Position numbers and translations under genes: made by a program. From positions 23,933,430-23,997,429 of the forward strand of contig CM022672.1 of assembly GCA_012295275.1 (NCBI GenBank): a DNA stretch of 64,000 nucleotides. Direction: 5' to 3'. The notes under the pieces were generated by a model that worked only from the letters and a program-made list of their open reading frames with translations, had not been told where the DNA came from and ran no database searches. The DNA comes from Chrysomallon squamiferum. Lineage: Eukaryota > Mollusca > Gastropoda > Neomphalida > Peltospiridae. How positions within the stretch are numbered: the first letter of the stretch is position 1; each line of letters starts with the position of its first letter. Shown in pieces: positions 37,051 through 48,738 of this stretch.

Positions 37051-37840
37051 TAATACCAATATTAATGATGTGGATGATCTATGAAATAGCAGGCTGCACA
37101 CCATCAGTCTGCTGTGTTAAATGTAGACAATGTCAACACATACTGACTTGGAGCTCACCTTTTAAAGATGACAGAAAATCTGAGTGACTGAAGGTTTAGC
37201 ACATAGACATACAGACAGAAAGAAAACAAAGTTAGATAAATTTATACAGGTAGCCCCCAAAAAGACAGGGAGATAGGTTCATAAATTGATTGAAAGATAC
37301 ATGAAGGGATGGATTTATGTTGAAATATAAATAGACAAATATAGAGATATATAAGCAAATAGATGGTACCAGATAATCAGAGAGAGAAAATGAAACACGA
37401 AAAAAGGATTAAATTATTACAATTAAGCATAATAGAAAATTAGTAAAAGGTAAATACGTTAAGAAAATTTATCTATAAATATTTTTGTTTTTTAACTGTT
37501 TAAAATCAACATATTGTCTTTCTAGCTGCATTTTCCAGGAGTGTTTTCAGTGTAGTCAAGTGTGGCATTGCTATTCAACTGTTATCTTGGTTGACTCACA
37601 TTTAATCAAGTGATGGTTCAAGCACATATTTAATCACATATTTCTAAATGTGACAGTCATGTTCAGATTTATCTTGCCTGTCTGTCTTCAGGTCACTTTC
37701 ACAATGGTTCTTCATTTATGTGGGGGTTTTTTTTTTCAAAAATAAAATATTGCAGTATTCTTTAAATTCTTGAGCTGATATCTGTAAAACCTCAGTGCTC
37801 AGAAACAGACATCTCATTCTACTTTGTCTTATTTTTTCAG

Positions 37841-38139
37841 ATCCCTTTGTGAAAGCAATGTTGTTCTATGGTGGTAAGAAGCTCAAGAAGAAGAAGACGT
37901 CAACGAAACACAACACCTGTAATCCTGTGTGGAACGAAGCTTTGGTGTTTAACCTGAGTAAAGAACACCTGGAAAGCTTGTATCTTGATCTGGTTGTCTT
38001 TCATGACAATAAAATAGGTAATGATGAACTGTTAGGGAAGGTTCGACTCGGACCTAGTTCAGAGGGTGATGAGAGAGATCACTGGAGGGACTTGGTACAG
38101 GAGAAAACAGCCACTGCAAGGTGGCACAATCTTTCTTGA
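37841..38139 (+). CDS. SYT12: Synaptotagmin-12-like, coding exon 5: rest of C2B and C-terminus (residues 406-504)
   Basis: This exon completes C2B. DPFVK (406-410) is followed by the lysine-rich strand KKLKKKKTS (418-426), the polybasic patch that in synaptotagmins binds acidic lipid and SNAREs. NPVWNEALVF (433-442) and GNDELLGKVRLG (465-476) are core C2 motifs. HW (486-487) and the terminal WHNL (500-503) are C2B hallmarks; the WHxL motif is tied to docking and sorting. In loop 3 the Ca2+ ligands expected from SYT1 are replaced (H460, N462, E468), so C2B is unlikely to bind Ca2+ canonically. This agrees with SYT12/SYT17-type Ca2+-independent proteins. The TGA at 38137-38139 gives a 504-residue protein, longer than the roughly 420 residues of vertebrate SYT12 because of the linker. 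Confidence 0.92.
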
Positions 38140-38149
38140 CGCCATCTTG
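38140..38149 (-). promoter_or_regulatory. YY1-like motif CAAGATGGCG after the stop codon
   Basis: The minus strand reads CAAGATGGCG, a full match to the YY1 core (AAGATGGC), immediately after the TGA. Presence is certain; function in a 3' UTR is unknown and chance is possible. Confidence 0.25.
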
Positions 38150-40215
38150 ATGATAGTTTCCATAGCATGGCTAGGTGCCTACCATGGATTTTAAGAAGAC
38201 GCATCAGCTTACAGTAATTTTTTTCTTTTTTTTTTGTTTTCTTAATGAATGGCACAAAATCAAATTTAATACGAAACAGAAAATAGCAAACATAATCAGC
38301 ATATTTAAACAATTTTATACTCAAAGTTTACTTTATAATTTACACATTTGTGTATTCAGTGCAGTATCATAGTAGATTATGTACAGATTCATTGCTGATT
38401 ACAGGACAGATGAAATTAAACAATGATCAAAATATCTGTCAAAAATAAAGTGATACTAATTAACTACTAATTATGTGATAAACCTTGAATTAGTCAGAAA
38501 ACAAATATCAGCTATGTGATAAGATTAATAAAGCAAAATAATTTCACTCCATCATTTTTTATATATATATATATAGAATTCATACAAGTTAACAGTTATT
38601 AAATGTTCAGATTAATTACTGAAAATTAACTATCCAGTCATCTGCAGGTTTAAGCCAAGTATAATTAAAGTATATGATATTAATGAAAACTTAAGCTTCT
38701 GCTGAGACAAAATACATTAATATGTTTGAATATTAGATTAAAAACTAAAAATGTCATAGTTATTATAAACTGTATATTCTGAGGATATCATTAGTAAATT
38801 TTTGTTTTGTTTCCAAAATAGCCTACGGGAAAACATGATATTATTTGACATTCTATGTACATAACTGTGTATCTAGAAGCTTATCCAATCACTAGGGGAT
38901 GTAGTAGTGGTTGTCTTAATGTGCAGTCAAGTTCACTTCTTACACCTAGTAACTGTCACCGTGGTAAGTTGAAAAAGCACTTGTACGTCTGTTTTGACGA
39001 GAGCATCCTCTTGAGAATGCAGCTTTATAGCATTATGAAGTCTCTTAAATGTCATGGATTTGATGTCCTCGGTTATTGCATTAATGCTCTAAAGATCTAT
39101 TCATGTCAGTGATGAAAACCTTTCATTTGACTGGATTATACAGGTTTAATGCTCTAAATACATTAATTTAATATAAATTTAATTACTTTTGTTACATGAG
39201 GTTACAATACATCTGATGGCTTTTTCATGTTGGTGGTGGATAGTTATATTTTTTATAATTAATATTTGAAAAAAGTATTTGCTACATAAAATATTTATTT
39301 TAATTAAAACAGAATTAAGATTTTTAAAAAAAAAAGAAGAAAGTTAATTTATAAAAATTATGAGCGTTTTGGAGACACAATTAAAGTAATTAACAATTTA
39401 GTGTGGTGTGTTTACAAATTTTGCACATTTGCATTGTTTACACTAGTGTCCAAACAAGACTAGAAAAGTTTAATTATTTATTTCATGACATAATTAAAAA
39501 CTGATTCTTCATATAAATGTTATAATTATTAGTATAGTTATACACACATAAGCTCATCCAAAATTTGTATATGTTTATTTAATCTGCTTAACTACGATTT
39601 TAACACTCAGGTACTTTTTATATATCTAGCTGTATTTAGTCTTCATTATAATTTTTTTTTTTTTTTTTTTTTAATAGCTTTTACATACTAGCCAGATGAG
39701 TCAAAATAATGGAAACTATCATCAGAGATGCACACAATTATTGAATTTGTTCTTATTCAGTAATTCATGTTGTTTTCAAAACTGTTGGGTTTTGTTGAAA
39801 TAATAAATGTCTATTATTAAAATTTGATCATTGTCTTGTAATCCTTATTTAAATGTGAAACTTGACCTAAACACCATTCAGCTTACAACCATCCCATAAA
39901 CAGTACTGCCTGAAGCAATAGTGTGGCATAAAATGTTTTATGAATATAGTGTGTAGTTATAATGATGATTATTTATATTTTAAAGTATCAAGTGTAAAAT
40001 TGTTATATTCTCTCACACACAAACACACACACACACATCCACATACACACATATGTGAGTTGTTTCATGGTAAAATGTGATCATTTACTGAAATATGCCC
40101 ATTCAGTGTTGTTTTCTTTATTTTTTCATTTTTATAATTAAGCCTAAAAAATATTAATTTTATTGGGATCCAGTCTAACAGCTGATTTAAAAACGTGTTA
40201 GTAGGGTTTAAAGCC

Positions 40216-40457
40216 AGGGTACCAATTACTTGTCCACTAAAATACTAGTCAAAAACTGTGGAGGTAAATGAACCCATATACAAGTGTAGTTTGTTTAAGG
40301 CTTAATCAGCATAACCAAAATTAGCAATTTCCATCCTGGGTCACAACCTAAATCAAGGTTGAATAAAGTCTTCATTAGGATGCCTCAAACATTCCTAATT
40401 ATATGGCTAAGGATCATGAACTCATTTTGTTTACCAAAAATTTTGGGAACCACTGTT
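40216..40457. mobile_element. Possible hAT-type terminus (one clear end)
   Basis: TTTTGGGAACCACTG at 40443-40457 is the reverse complement of the hAT-like terminal pattern CAGTGGTTCCCAAAA. A weak partner, CAGGGTACCAA, begins at about 40216. No matching 8-bp target duplication was found, so this may be a fragment or chance. Confidence 0.25.
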
Positions 40458-40493
40458 CCAACTAGAATTCAGACATTTCTAGTTGTAAAATTT

Positions 40494-40495
<2 letters not shown>

Positions 40496-40534
<39 letters not shown>
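40496..40534. repeat. Poly(T) tract
   Basis: 39 consecutive T in the candidate 3' UTR; could be the reversed tail of a retroelement or slippage. Confidence 0.9.
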
Positions 40535-42912
40535 CATTTTCTGCCAAATCTTTTTTTTTTTTTAATTTAACAAGTCTTAAAATTAGCCAATAACAATATT
40601 CAGAAATTTATTTAAGAGTATATTCCATATTCAACAAATTCCAACTGCAGATGAAAGTGTGTATATTTTAAAGGAATATAAATAGTATGGAATTATTATT
40701 TAAATCTTTTGTGAAAGTTTACAAATATTTAAAAAATTAAAAAAAAAATTTAAAAAAAAAATAAAAAAAAAAAAAAATAAATTAACTACATTTACATTAT
40801 TGATGGGTTTATAATGGATGTTACATAATTTCAGAAATAAATAATAATTATATCTGTAATTATAAAATTATTTAAACAAATTTAAGTTCTTCTTCAAAAA
40901 ATAAGCTATTACTATTAATACAGTATCATGTTCAAACCCGAATCTTAAATAAATTCCAAGTAAAGTCCATTCTGAGTTTTGTTCAATTAAGAGAAAAAAA
41001 AAAAAAAAATGTGGTTGTAAATAGGGGACTGTCTGTATGTTGTTTATTACTCAGTGAGGTTTGCTAACCATTTGACGTATGTGTTCAGTTTACGAAATAT
41101 TATTTGTATTGTGATTACATGCTCATTTTTATAAATGCAGTTTCCTTTCTGATATTCTAGTAAAAAGTCAACACTAGAACAAAGAAAAACAGATTCTTTA
41201 CCAGCAATGTCATGCTGTTTGTTATTTTGTTGTACTGGTTTTTATAGTTGCTGTATTTACTGTAATTACTATTGTTGTTGTTGTTGTTTGTTAGTAAAAC
41301 AATATAAATAATTTTTTTGTACTGTACAGGATAACTGGTACCCAGCAATCTTTACAACGATTTATAAATTTGCATGTTAATTAGATGCTAAAATATATAT
41401 TATGTATGATAATAATTATGTCATTATCAGAAATCTTTTTACGTTAGTATTTCAGTCTTTGACAGTTACTATTCTTGACCCCAAATTTATATTTAAACCC
41501 AAAAAGTACTTCTATACGTTTCCACTGAAATTCAACACAGCTAACTGTTTCTTGTGATTTAGTCTTTATAATCAGGTTGTGAATAGAACATGTTTTATTT
41601 TAATATTAATAAAATAGTTAAGTAAATATGTTTGTAGTTTTTTTTATCATTATTTTTTACCTATTAATGCTAAATATACTGATGATAAGTGTTAAATATA
41701 ATTTTTACTGAACTGTTTTGTTATTAAGATATTTTTATTTTATTAAGATACAAATATGATCATGTAAATATTGTGTTTCTCTCGTGTTTTAGCATCTCTA
41801 GACGTACTCCATTTCAATTATACATTTTTAATTTGAAACTGAGAACCAGCAGGATCTAATTCAGAGAACATAGAACTTGATTTGTTGTTAACGTTTTAAC
41901 ATACATAAATTATATAAAAAGATTAAACGTTAAACCCTCAGAGTCATTTAAAGTTAAAACTAATTAATATGGGATAAATAATACAGTCATTGCCACGGTC
42001 ATTTATTCTATTGTATTACTACGTAATCCTAACTATTATAGTACTTATTGGGTGGCCAGATTACTTTGGTTCTCAGCCAATTATATAATTAACATTCTTA
42101 AACTGTCTTTAAAATAAATCTGCAATTTATGAAAGTACTCAGTATTTATTAACTTTGGTAAATTTATTAATTAATTTAATATGTGACGTTTTAATACTTT
42201 TTACTTATTTTTTCCTTTGCCATTCTAGTGAAGAAAAAAGCACCAACAATTGTTTACTCTGATGTCATGTAAATGTTTCATTTATTTGCCAAGTGGTGTG
42301 ATTATATTTCAATTATTTACACTTATTTTTTTTTTTGGCAGATACCAATGCTAATTTAGTGGCGATATTTTCATTAATATTTAACTATCAAATTAGCTAG
42401 TTAACTGCAGTCAAAGAAAATGTTTGACTTTTCAGTTTCACTTGTCTTGTTTTACACATGTCTGTGTTGTTTATTTTTGACATTGTTACGAACTTCTTGT
42501 ATTTTGTTCTGTTATATGTAAATCAAAATTAATAATATATATATATATATACTGAAAACTTGTTTATAGTCAACCTGTGTTATAATCTTTGTATGATAAT
42601 TGTAATATAGTTGGGGTTTTTCTGTTTTTTTTTAAATTTTATTAAATATAACATTAACAATATTTGATAAAATATTTTTATATGATTCACACCGTTTCTT
42701 CGTAGATGGAAAGACACGAGTGAAAATATATCCCTGTCTTTATAAACCCAAGCACTTGTGTTGTAACGGACAAGCTTGTTTGTTTCTACTTTCCCATACA
42801 TTTTAGAATGTGCAGTACTGCCATTCCAGTGTTGATATGTTAGAGTTTGCCTGTTACTACAATCCCTGCATATATTTTGTCAATGCAGATTGTACATTTT
42901 GTAAATTAAATT

Positions 42913-42918
42913 AATAAA
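42913..42918 (+). terminator. Candidate distal polyadenylation signal AATAAA
   Basis: Canonical hexamer, upstream TGTA about 20 nt before, and a GT/T-rich downstream element (GTTCTTGTTATT near 42931). The proximal alternatives at 38444 and 38527 would give a 3' UTR of about 0.3-0.4 kb. Confidence 0.4.
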
Positions 42919-42935
42919 ATTACAAAATATGTTCT

Positions 42936-44137
42936 TGTTATTAAACTGATTGTTTTCATTTTGTTATATATTACTATTATAGCCGAATATCGGTTGCAAA
43001 ATAAAAAAAAAAATTAAAATATAAAAAAAAAATTAATATAATAACAAGCGTTAAGAAATAAATGAGAACTGTTAGAGCAGACAAAGAAGAAAGAAAGAAA
43101 AGTAATTCGTTTCTGTTTAGGTGTTTTTAATCATTCAGTTTATGCTGTCGGTAAAAAGTAAAAAGTAATAATTATTTGTAACACTTCATACATAATTAAA
43201 CACAACTTTCGGTTACATTCAATCGTCTTAATCCATTAAGTAATTCTTTAGCCTGCATATATTTTAAAATTATTACCTAATCAAAAATAATTGCCAATAT
43301 AATATTCAAGCACATTATATTACAATAACCGTTATATTTCTATATATAGCTTGACATTTTGCCCGTAGAAAAATTGTCCATTACATTTTGCCAATTGACA
43401 TTTTGTTTACATTTCTCAAGATTCAAATGAAACAGGACACGGCCGTATATATCACTACTTTGAAATTTAAAAACAGTAATGAATATAAAAAAAAAAAAAA
43501 AAAAAAAATTATGAAATGAAAGAAAAAATCTTGCTAAAATATCAATAAACTTTAAAAGCACAATAAAAAGACTCTAAAATAAAATAAATAAATAAATAAA
43601 AATAATTTTTGCATAATCGATTTTTAAGTTTGAAATTGAGTAAATTGGACCATTTTTCATAGTATATTATATACATGTATATTGTTTCTTTTCCGTCAAG
43701 GTGGGTGTTAGTATGACAATAAGATTAATACAGAAATGGCCACCTTAAGGAAAAAATCATTACGTATTTTACAATGAAATTGCTTCGTGATTTGATGGTT
43801 AAAGGATTTTCATTTATCTGCAGTTATTGGCGTTGTTTACAACCACCTGAATGACCAGCTCATAGCAAAGATATTTCTGACATCGCTCGATCAAGCTGAT
43901 CATAATTACCTACCATGACAACCGTAGTAGCTTTCAGTAGCTGGAAACAGGATGTCTCGTTATTTATATAATTAAAACGGATAAACCAAATAATTAAATG
44001 AATTGAGATTTGCACACTGACATTCTTCAAACCAATGTAAAATATTGTCTGCGGAAAATTGTGGATCCATCCGTTGAAAACAAAACCTAATAAAATACTA
44101 CTTTTACTATAACTACTATTTCTATTACTATTACAAG

Positions 44138-44168
<31 letters not shown>

Positions 44169-44431
44169 ACTACTACTACTACTACTACTAATAATAATAA
44201 TAATAGTAATAATAACAATAAAAATAATAAATAAATATATAAATAATAAAAGAAAAAAGCATGCATACTGTGATGTTCAACATCAAAATATGAACGACTA
44301 AACAGAAATAAACATACTCAGACTTTTGGTTGATAAATTATTCATTACGTATCCATACTGAATTGGATGAATAAGGCGTCGGTTATTTTTATTATTATTA
44401 TTTTTTATCTTTTTTTTGTTTTGTTTGTTTT

Positions 44432-44473
<42 letters not shown>

Positions 44474-45637
44474 CAATACGCTAGACAGAAAACATTACTG
44501 TGAAATACGACTTCGGTGGCATACAATCTACGAACAATAATAGTTTCTTTGTTAGAAGACCAGATAGTAATAGTAAAGAGCCTTTGTATTCGTCTTCCGC
44601 AATTAATTCTACAAGGGATGTGATCCTAGAAACTACCAGCCGAAGGGCTAATGGTTTCAGCCTGCTCTTCTACAACTATCATTAGAGTAAAATAAATAAC
44701 AGATTTTAAAAGAATGGCTTGCAAAACATCGTAACACGCCAGACTGAAACTTGACAAGGATATCAAATAAGCCGTGTTTGTTTCTTTATTTATATCCTTT
44801 TGACTTTGAGAAGTTCTGGTTCCGGTTCTGTTTTATTTATTTATTTATTTATTCTGTATTTTCTTCTTTTTTTTTCTTTTTTTTTTTGGTATTATTTTGG
44901 TATTTTTAAACTAACCGGTGTTAACAGCACAGTCAAAATATGGTATGTCAGGTAAAAGTTTCCTTTCTACAGGTAATAAGGAATAAACGCACTATAAAGT
45001 CTACTATTATAAGTAATCAGACGAGAATCCATTAGTCTGAGACTCAGGAATACTGACATGTTATTATGTGTACAAAACAGACAATAGCAAGACTCACGTA
45101 ACAGCTAACCACACCTACACATTATTCGTGTCTTCTGTTGTACTGGCTGCAGAAGTGTAACTCAGCAGAAATATAATCTGTTAAGCCTGCCAATAAATAC
45201 CGTGTCACTTCTGTAATACAGATCCTATTATTTTTTTCCAAAAATAAAATGATAAATGTTTTGAAATAATTAATTTTTGATGTTTTGAAAAAAAAAAAAT
45301 ATAACGTAGATTAGAATATTCGTTGTATTCAGACAACATGTAAAAACAAAAGTAAAAGTAATGCAAATTAAATAGTTATCTTCATTTATAAGCATCACTC
45401 TTAACTGAAACAGAACCGTCTGTTTGTTAATGGCATTTTACTGTCTTAAGTTAAAAGCGATGTTTATTTGTATTTTTTTTTTATTTGATATTGCAAATCG
45501 GTACAAGTGACTTTTCTCTCATACAATTAATATAAACGTGTTTAGTAACAACTCATATATTTTTAAATTCATTTAACCATTTATTCGAAATGGAAAGCCG
45601 AAATCGTACAAACAAGCCTGCCTGACAACCCATCAAT

Positions 45638-45674
<37 letters not shown>

Positions 45675-47299
45675 CAATCAATTAATTAAAGTATCTAAAA
45701 CTTAATCTGTTACCTCGCACGTTCGTTACAGTAAATACTGTCAAGCGTATGCAAAAGGCGAGAGAACAGAGTGTATCAGAAGAGGTCATAACTAGAATTT
45801 CTGAAAATCGTGCTTTATCTCTTTCGAATTGCAGCGAGACTTCAATGATTATTGGAAAGTAGATTAACAGTGTGAACAGCACGGTAAAACCGCCGCGCTG
45901 CTCAGAGTAATGGCATACTGATAAATTCAGTAGGCGCGGTTTTATCGCCTTGCTTCCCAGACTAACGGCTCGCACTAGCACTGAACATTTATTTCAATCA
46001 AACTAACCATTTGGAAGAATAATAAATCCCGTAGTCGGAGCTTTTAAGCGGTAATTTCCTTTTGTTGCCTTTTTTTCAAAGCATTTGTTTGAAAGTGTAT
46101 TTTCTAAAGATCATGATGACTTGAAATTTCAGTGTATATTTGGAAGAAATTTGCACATGAACATAAGAAGCAAATATGGATGACATAAACATTCAAGCAG
46201 AAAGATTAAATGTGTGGTAAAAAAAAAAGAAGGTTAGATGAAAACACAAGCCTGCAGCTTTTGTCACACATCCTTAATGGCATTTTTAAATATGTATCAT
46301 AATTTCACAAGTAATGTGTGTTTAAATTCCACGTGTGAAAAATGCCGATTAGAATATAGAAAATTGTAACACCGTGTTTTATTTCACTGGTTTTAATGAA
46401 TTATGAATAATCCGTTAGTGATTCTATTAAATACAACAACTGTATTTAATACAAAATGCTCATGACATTAAGCAAGTTTAGCAGATATAGCTGTAGGTGT
46501 TCAAAGAAAAATTCATATTTTGTACTTTCCCCCATAGGACATGCATATCCTGCTTAGTCCAAAATCTTAATATTTGCCATCTCTAGTGACGTTTCCCTTA
46601 AGGGCACGGGGAGGTTCTGAGACTCTAAATCTTCTTCATCAGGCTTTAAATTCAGATAAAATTTAATCATCATCAGTTTAAAAGGTAATTACGCCATGAG
46701 ATGTACTTTGAAATATACACTTGCATAAAACAAAATAAACCAATTGAAAAAAATAACTCGCTCTGGTTTTCTTCATTCAGTTTTGAAATAATATTTTCAG
46801 CAGTTATTTTTGACACTGTTTTCTTAATGCTGATTAGTATTATTCTTCTTTTCTTTTTTTTCAAAGAAGAATTTTCATAATTATGTTAAAGATAGTACGG
46901 TAGAATCGCTTTAATAGAAAGATTGTTAGAAAGTGTTACGGAGAATGAAATCGCTTTGAAAGATGCAGACGTCTTTACGATGCTGCTGGAGGATGTAGTA
47001 GTGATGTACTTTCGATGATACAACTGGCAGTTACTGCAGCAATCGTCCAGACATAGTTAGGTAGATGCAATGATAACTTTGTAGTTATTAATTCGGAAAC
47101 CTGTGGACGTTCAAAATATCTGCTAATTCTTTTTGTCATTTTTAATTTATTTTATTAGACCAAAGAAAGGTGTTGTATTTCATTTGAAGTTTTAAAGGCG
47201 TTCTCATTATTATGCTTTATATATATATATATACATATTCTCCAACGTTCATCTTCCTTAGTACTTGTACTGGGAATCAATCAAGCGAAAGTCTAACAA
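42936..47299. other. Intergenic, no gene seen
   Basis: AT-rich but with many more CpG than the gene. It includes poly(A) at about 43487-43508 and 45640-45671, a TAC/TGC/ACT triplet array (44128-44190), a GT array (44434-44472) and a GC-rich inverted repeat (45883-45949). Short ORFs such as 44500-44685 (+) and 45682-45981 (-) show no recognisable domain. Confidence 0.6.
45883..45949. repeat. GC-rich inverted repeat
   Basis: GGTAAAACCGCCGCGC (45883-45898) pairs imperfectly with GCGCGGTTTTATCGCC (45934-45949) across a 35-nt loop. Unusually GC-rich for this window. Confidence 0.55.
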
Positions 47300-47700
47300 C
47301 TCTTAGAATGCACCGATGAACAATTTTTCATCACGAAATAGTTAGCTTTCGCCAAGGCTTTTCTCGTTATTCGGCGAAAATTATTTTAACGACGCATTTA
47401 GTCCGTTTTTGCCTTTTCTTTTTCATTTTACAAGAAATATCCAGCACCTTATGAGAAATTCTGTCTATAAACTAACCCATTATCAGTTCACTCGATCGAC
47501 CACAAACGCTTCTCGGAGCACTGTCCTAACCTCATTAAGTAACGCCTTTATGGGTCGCGAATTTAACAAGGTACGCAATTCCTACAGTAGCGCCATGTAA
47601 CAAGATTACTGATTGGCGGTGACGTCATTCAAGGTGAAGTTGTCTCGGGCATGAAATTTTCGGTATTGATACTTCGATATAATGGTGAGCAAGATTAAAT
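47300..47700. promoter_or_regulatory. CpG-containing candidate promoter/enhancer island
   Basis: A 400-bp non-repetitive, CpG-containing block. It contains ATTGG (inverted CCAAT, 47612-47616) 3 bp from a palindromic CRE TGACGTCA (47620-47627). A donor-like ATG|GTGAGC occurs at about 47682-47690. CCAAT plus CRE close together is typical of animal promoters. Which gene it would serve, if any, is unknown; no coding exon follows on either strand. Confidence 0.4.
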
Positions 47701-47921
47701 TGTTGTTTCGCATCCTCACCGTGGTACATTAAAGACAGAATGGATTAACCGATTCATTTTAGAGTGCATTAATTTATATGGTTGATGCGACATTAGTTTA
47801 TTATTTGGGTCTAAATTAAGAAGTTGGATCACTGAATTAGTCGATATATTTAAATTCTGAAATTAAATCGTGTAATAAATTTAAACTAAAAATATATATT
47901 TATTAACCACAATGATGCTGG

Positions 47922-47925
<4 letters not shown>

Positions 47926-48000
<75 letters not shown>
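47926..48000. repeat. CT microsatellite
   Basis: About 37 uninterrupted CT units. Confidence 0.97.
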
Positions 48001-48003
<3 letters not shown>

Positions 48004-48660
48004 ATATACATACACATTGTTTTTAATTCACATATCACGAATAATGTGTTCTAGATTAGTTTTAGTCATAGAAAATATGAATTTTAAATTGTGAACGGAT
48101 ATTTATTTTTATTAATTTACTTTTATTTAAATTGTTGATGTTTCTGTTGTTATTATTGTCAAAAGACAAATGAATAGTCTGCAGTTTAATGTCACACATG
48201 CAGACAAGAAAAAAATAAATTAATTTCCGGAAAAGCAATACCACTGCTTAAAGATGCATTATTATTCCGTAATAAAATACATTAGAAAAGGATAATAACT
48301 TTAGGTCGTTGATATAATGAGAAATATTTAAAAATAGCAGATACGCTTTTGATGGCGGAAAAACATAAACAGAAGTCATTTATAATTTATAGTTTGTTTA
48401 TTATTTTTACAGTATTCAGTTGATCGTTTATCACGGAAATTAGTGGCAAAGAAGAAAACGAAATCGTTTTTGCAGTTCACCAACAAATCTGTTAATCGAG
48501 TGTGTTATATCCTGCTGTATCATGCATTTTGTCTAGAGAAAATTACATTTCTAAATTACGCCTTCTAAAGATAATAATAATATCTGACACTGGACCATTT
48601 AATTCAAAATACAATCCTTATGGAAATAGTGTCAATATATGAAATGACGATAAACCAACT

Positions 48661-48663
<3 letters not shown>

Positions 48664-48735
<72 letters not shown>
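48664..48735. repeat. GA microsatellite
   Basis: About 36 uninterrupted AG units, inverted relative to the CT array 0.66 kb upstream. Confidence 0.97.

Positions 48736-48738
<3 letters not shown>

Larger units (their letters stand above)
38140..42935 (+). other. Probable long 3' UTR
   Basis: There are no coding exons after the stop. AATAAA hexamers occur at 38444, 38527, 39802 and 42913, among others. The last is preceded by TGTA-containing sequence and followed by a GT/T-rich stretch (about 42929-42955), the best-looking cleavage site. It also falls where CpG depletion ends. The stretch is AT-rich with poly(T) at 40496-40534 and few microsatellites. An earlier signal may be used; the extent is an inference. 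Confidence 0.4.

Noticed and set aside
44500-44685. 61-codon plus-strand ORF
   Set aside because: Low-complexity Asn/Ser-rich translation with no family signature or splice support.
45682-45981. 99-codon minus-strand ORF with a hydrophobic middle
   Set aside because: It runs over an inverted repeat, has no homologue I recognise, and its length is possible by chance.
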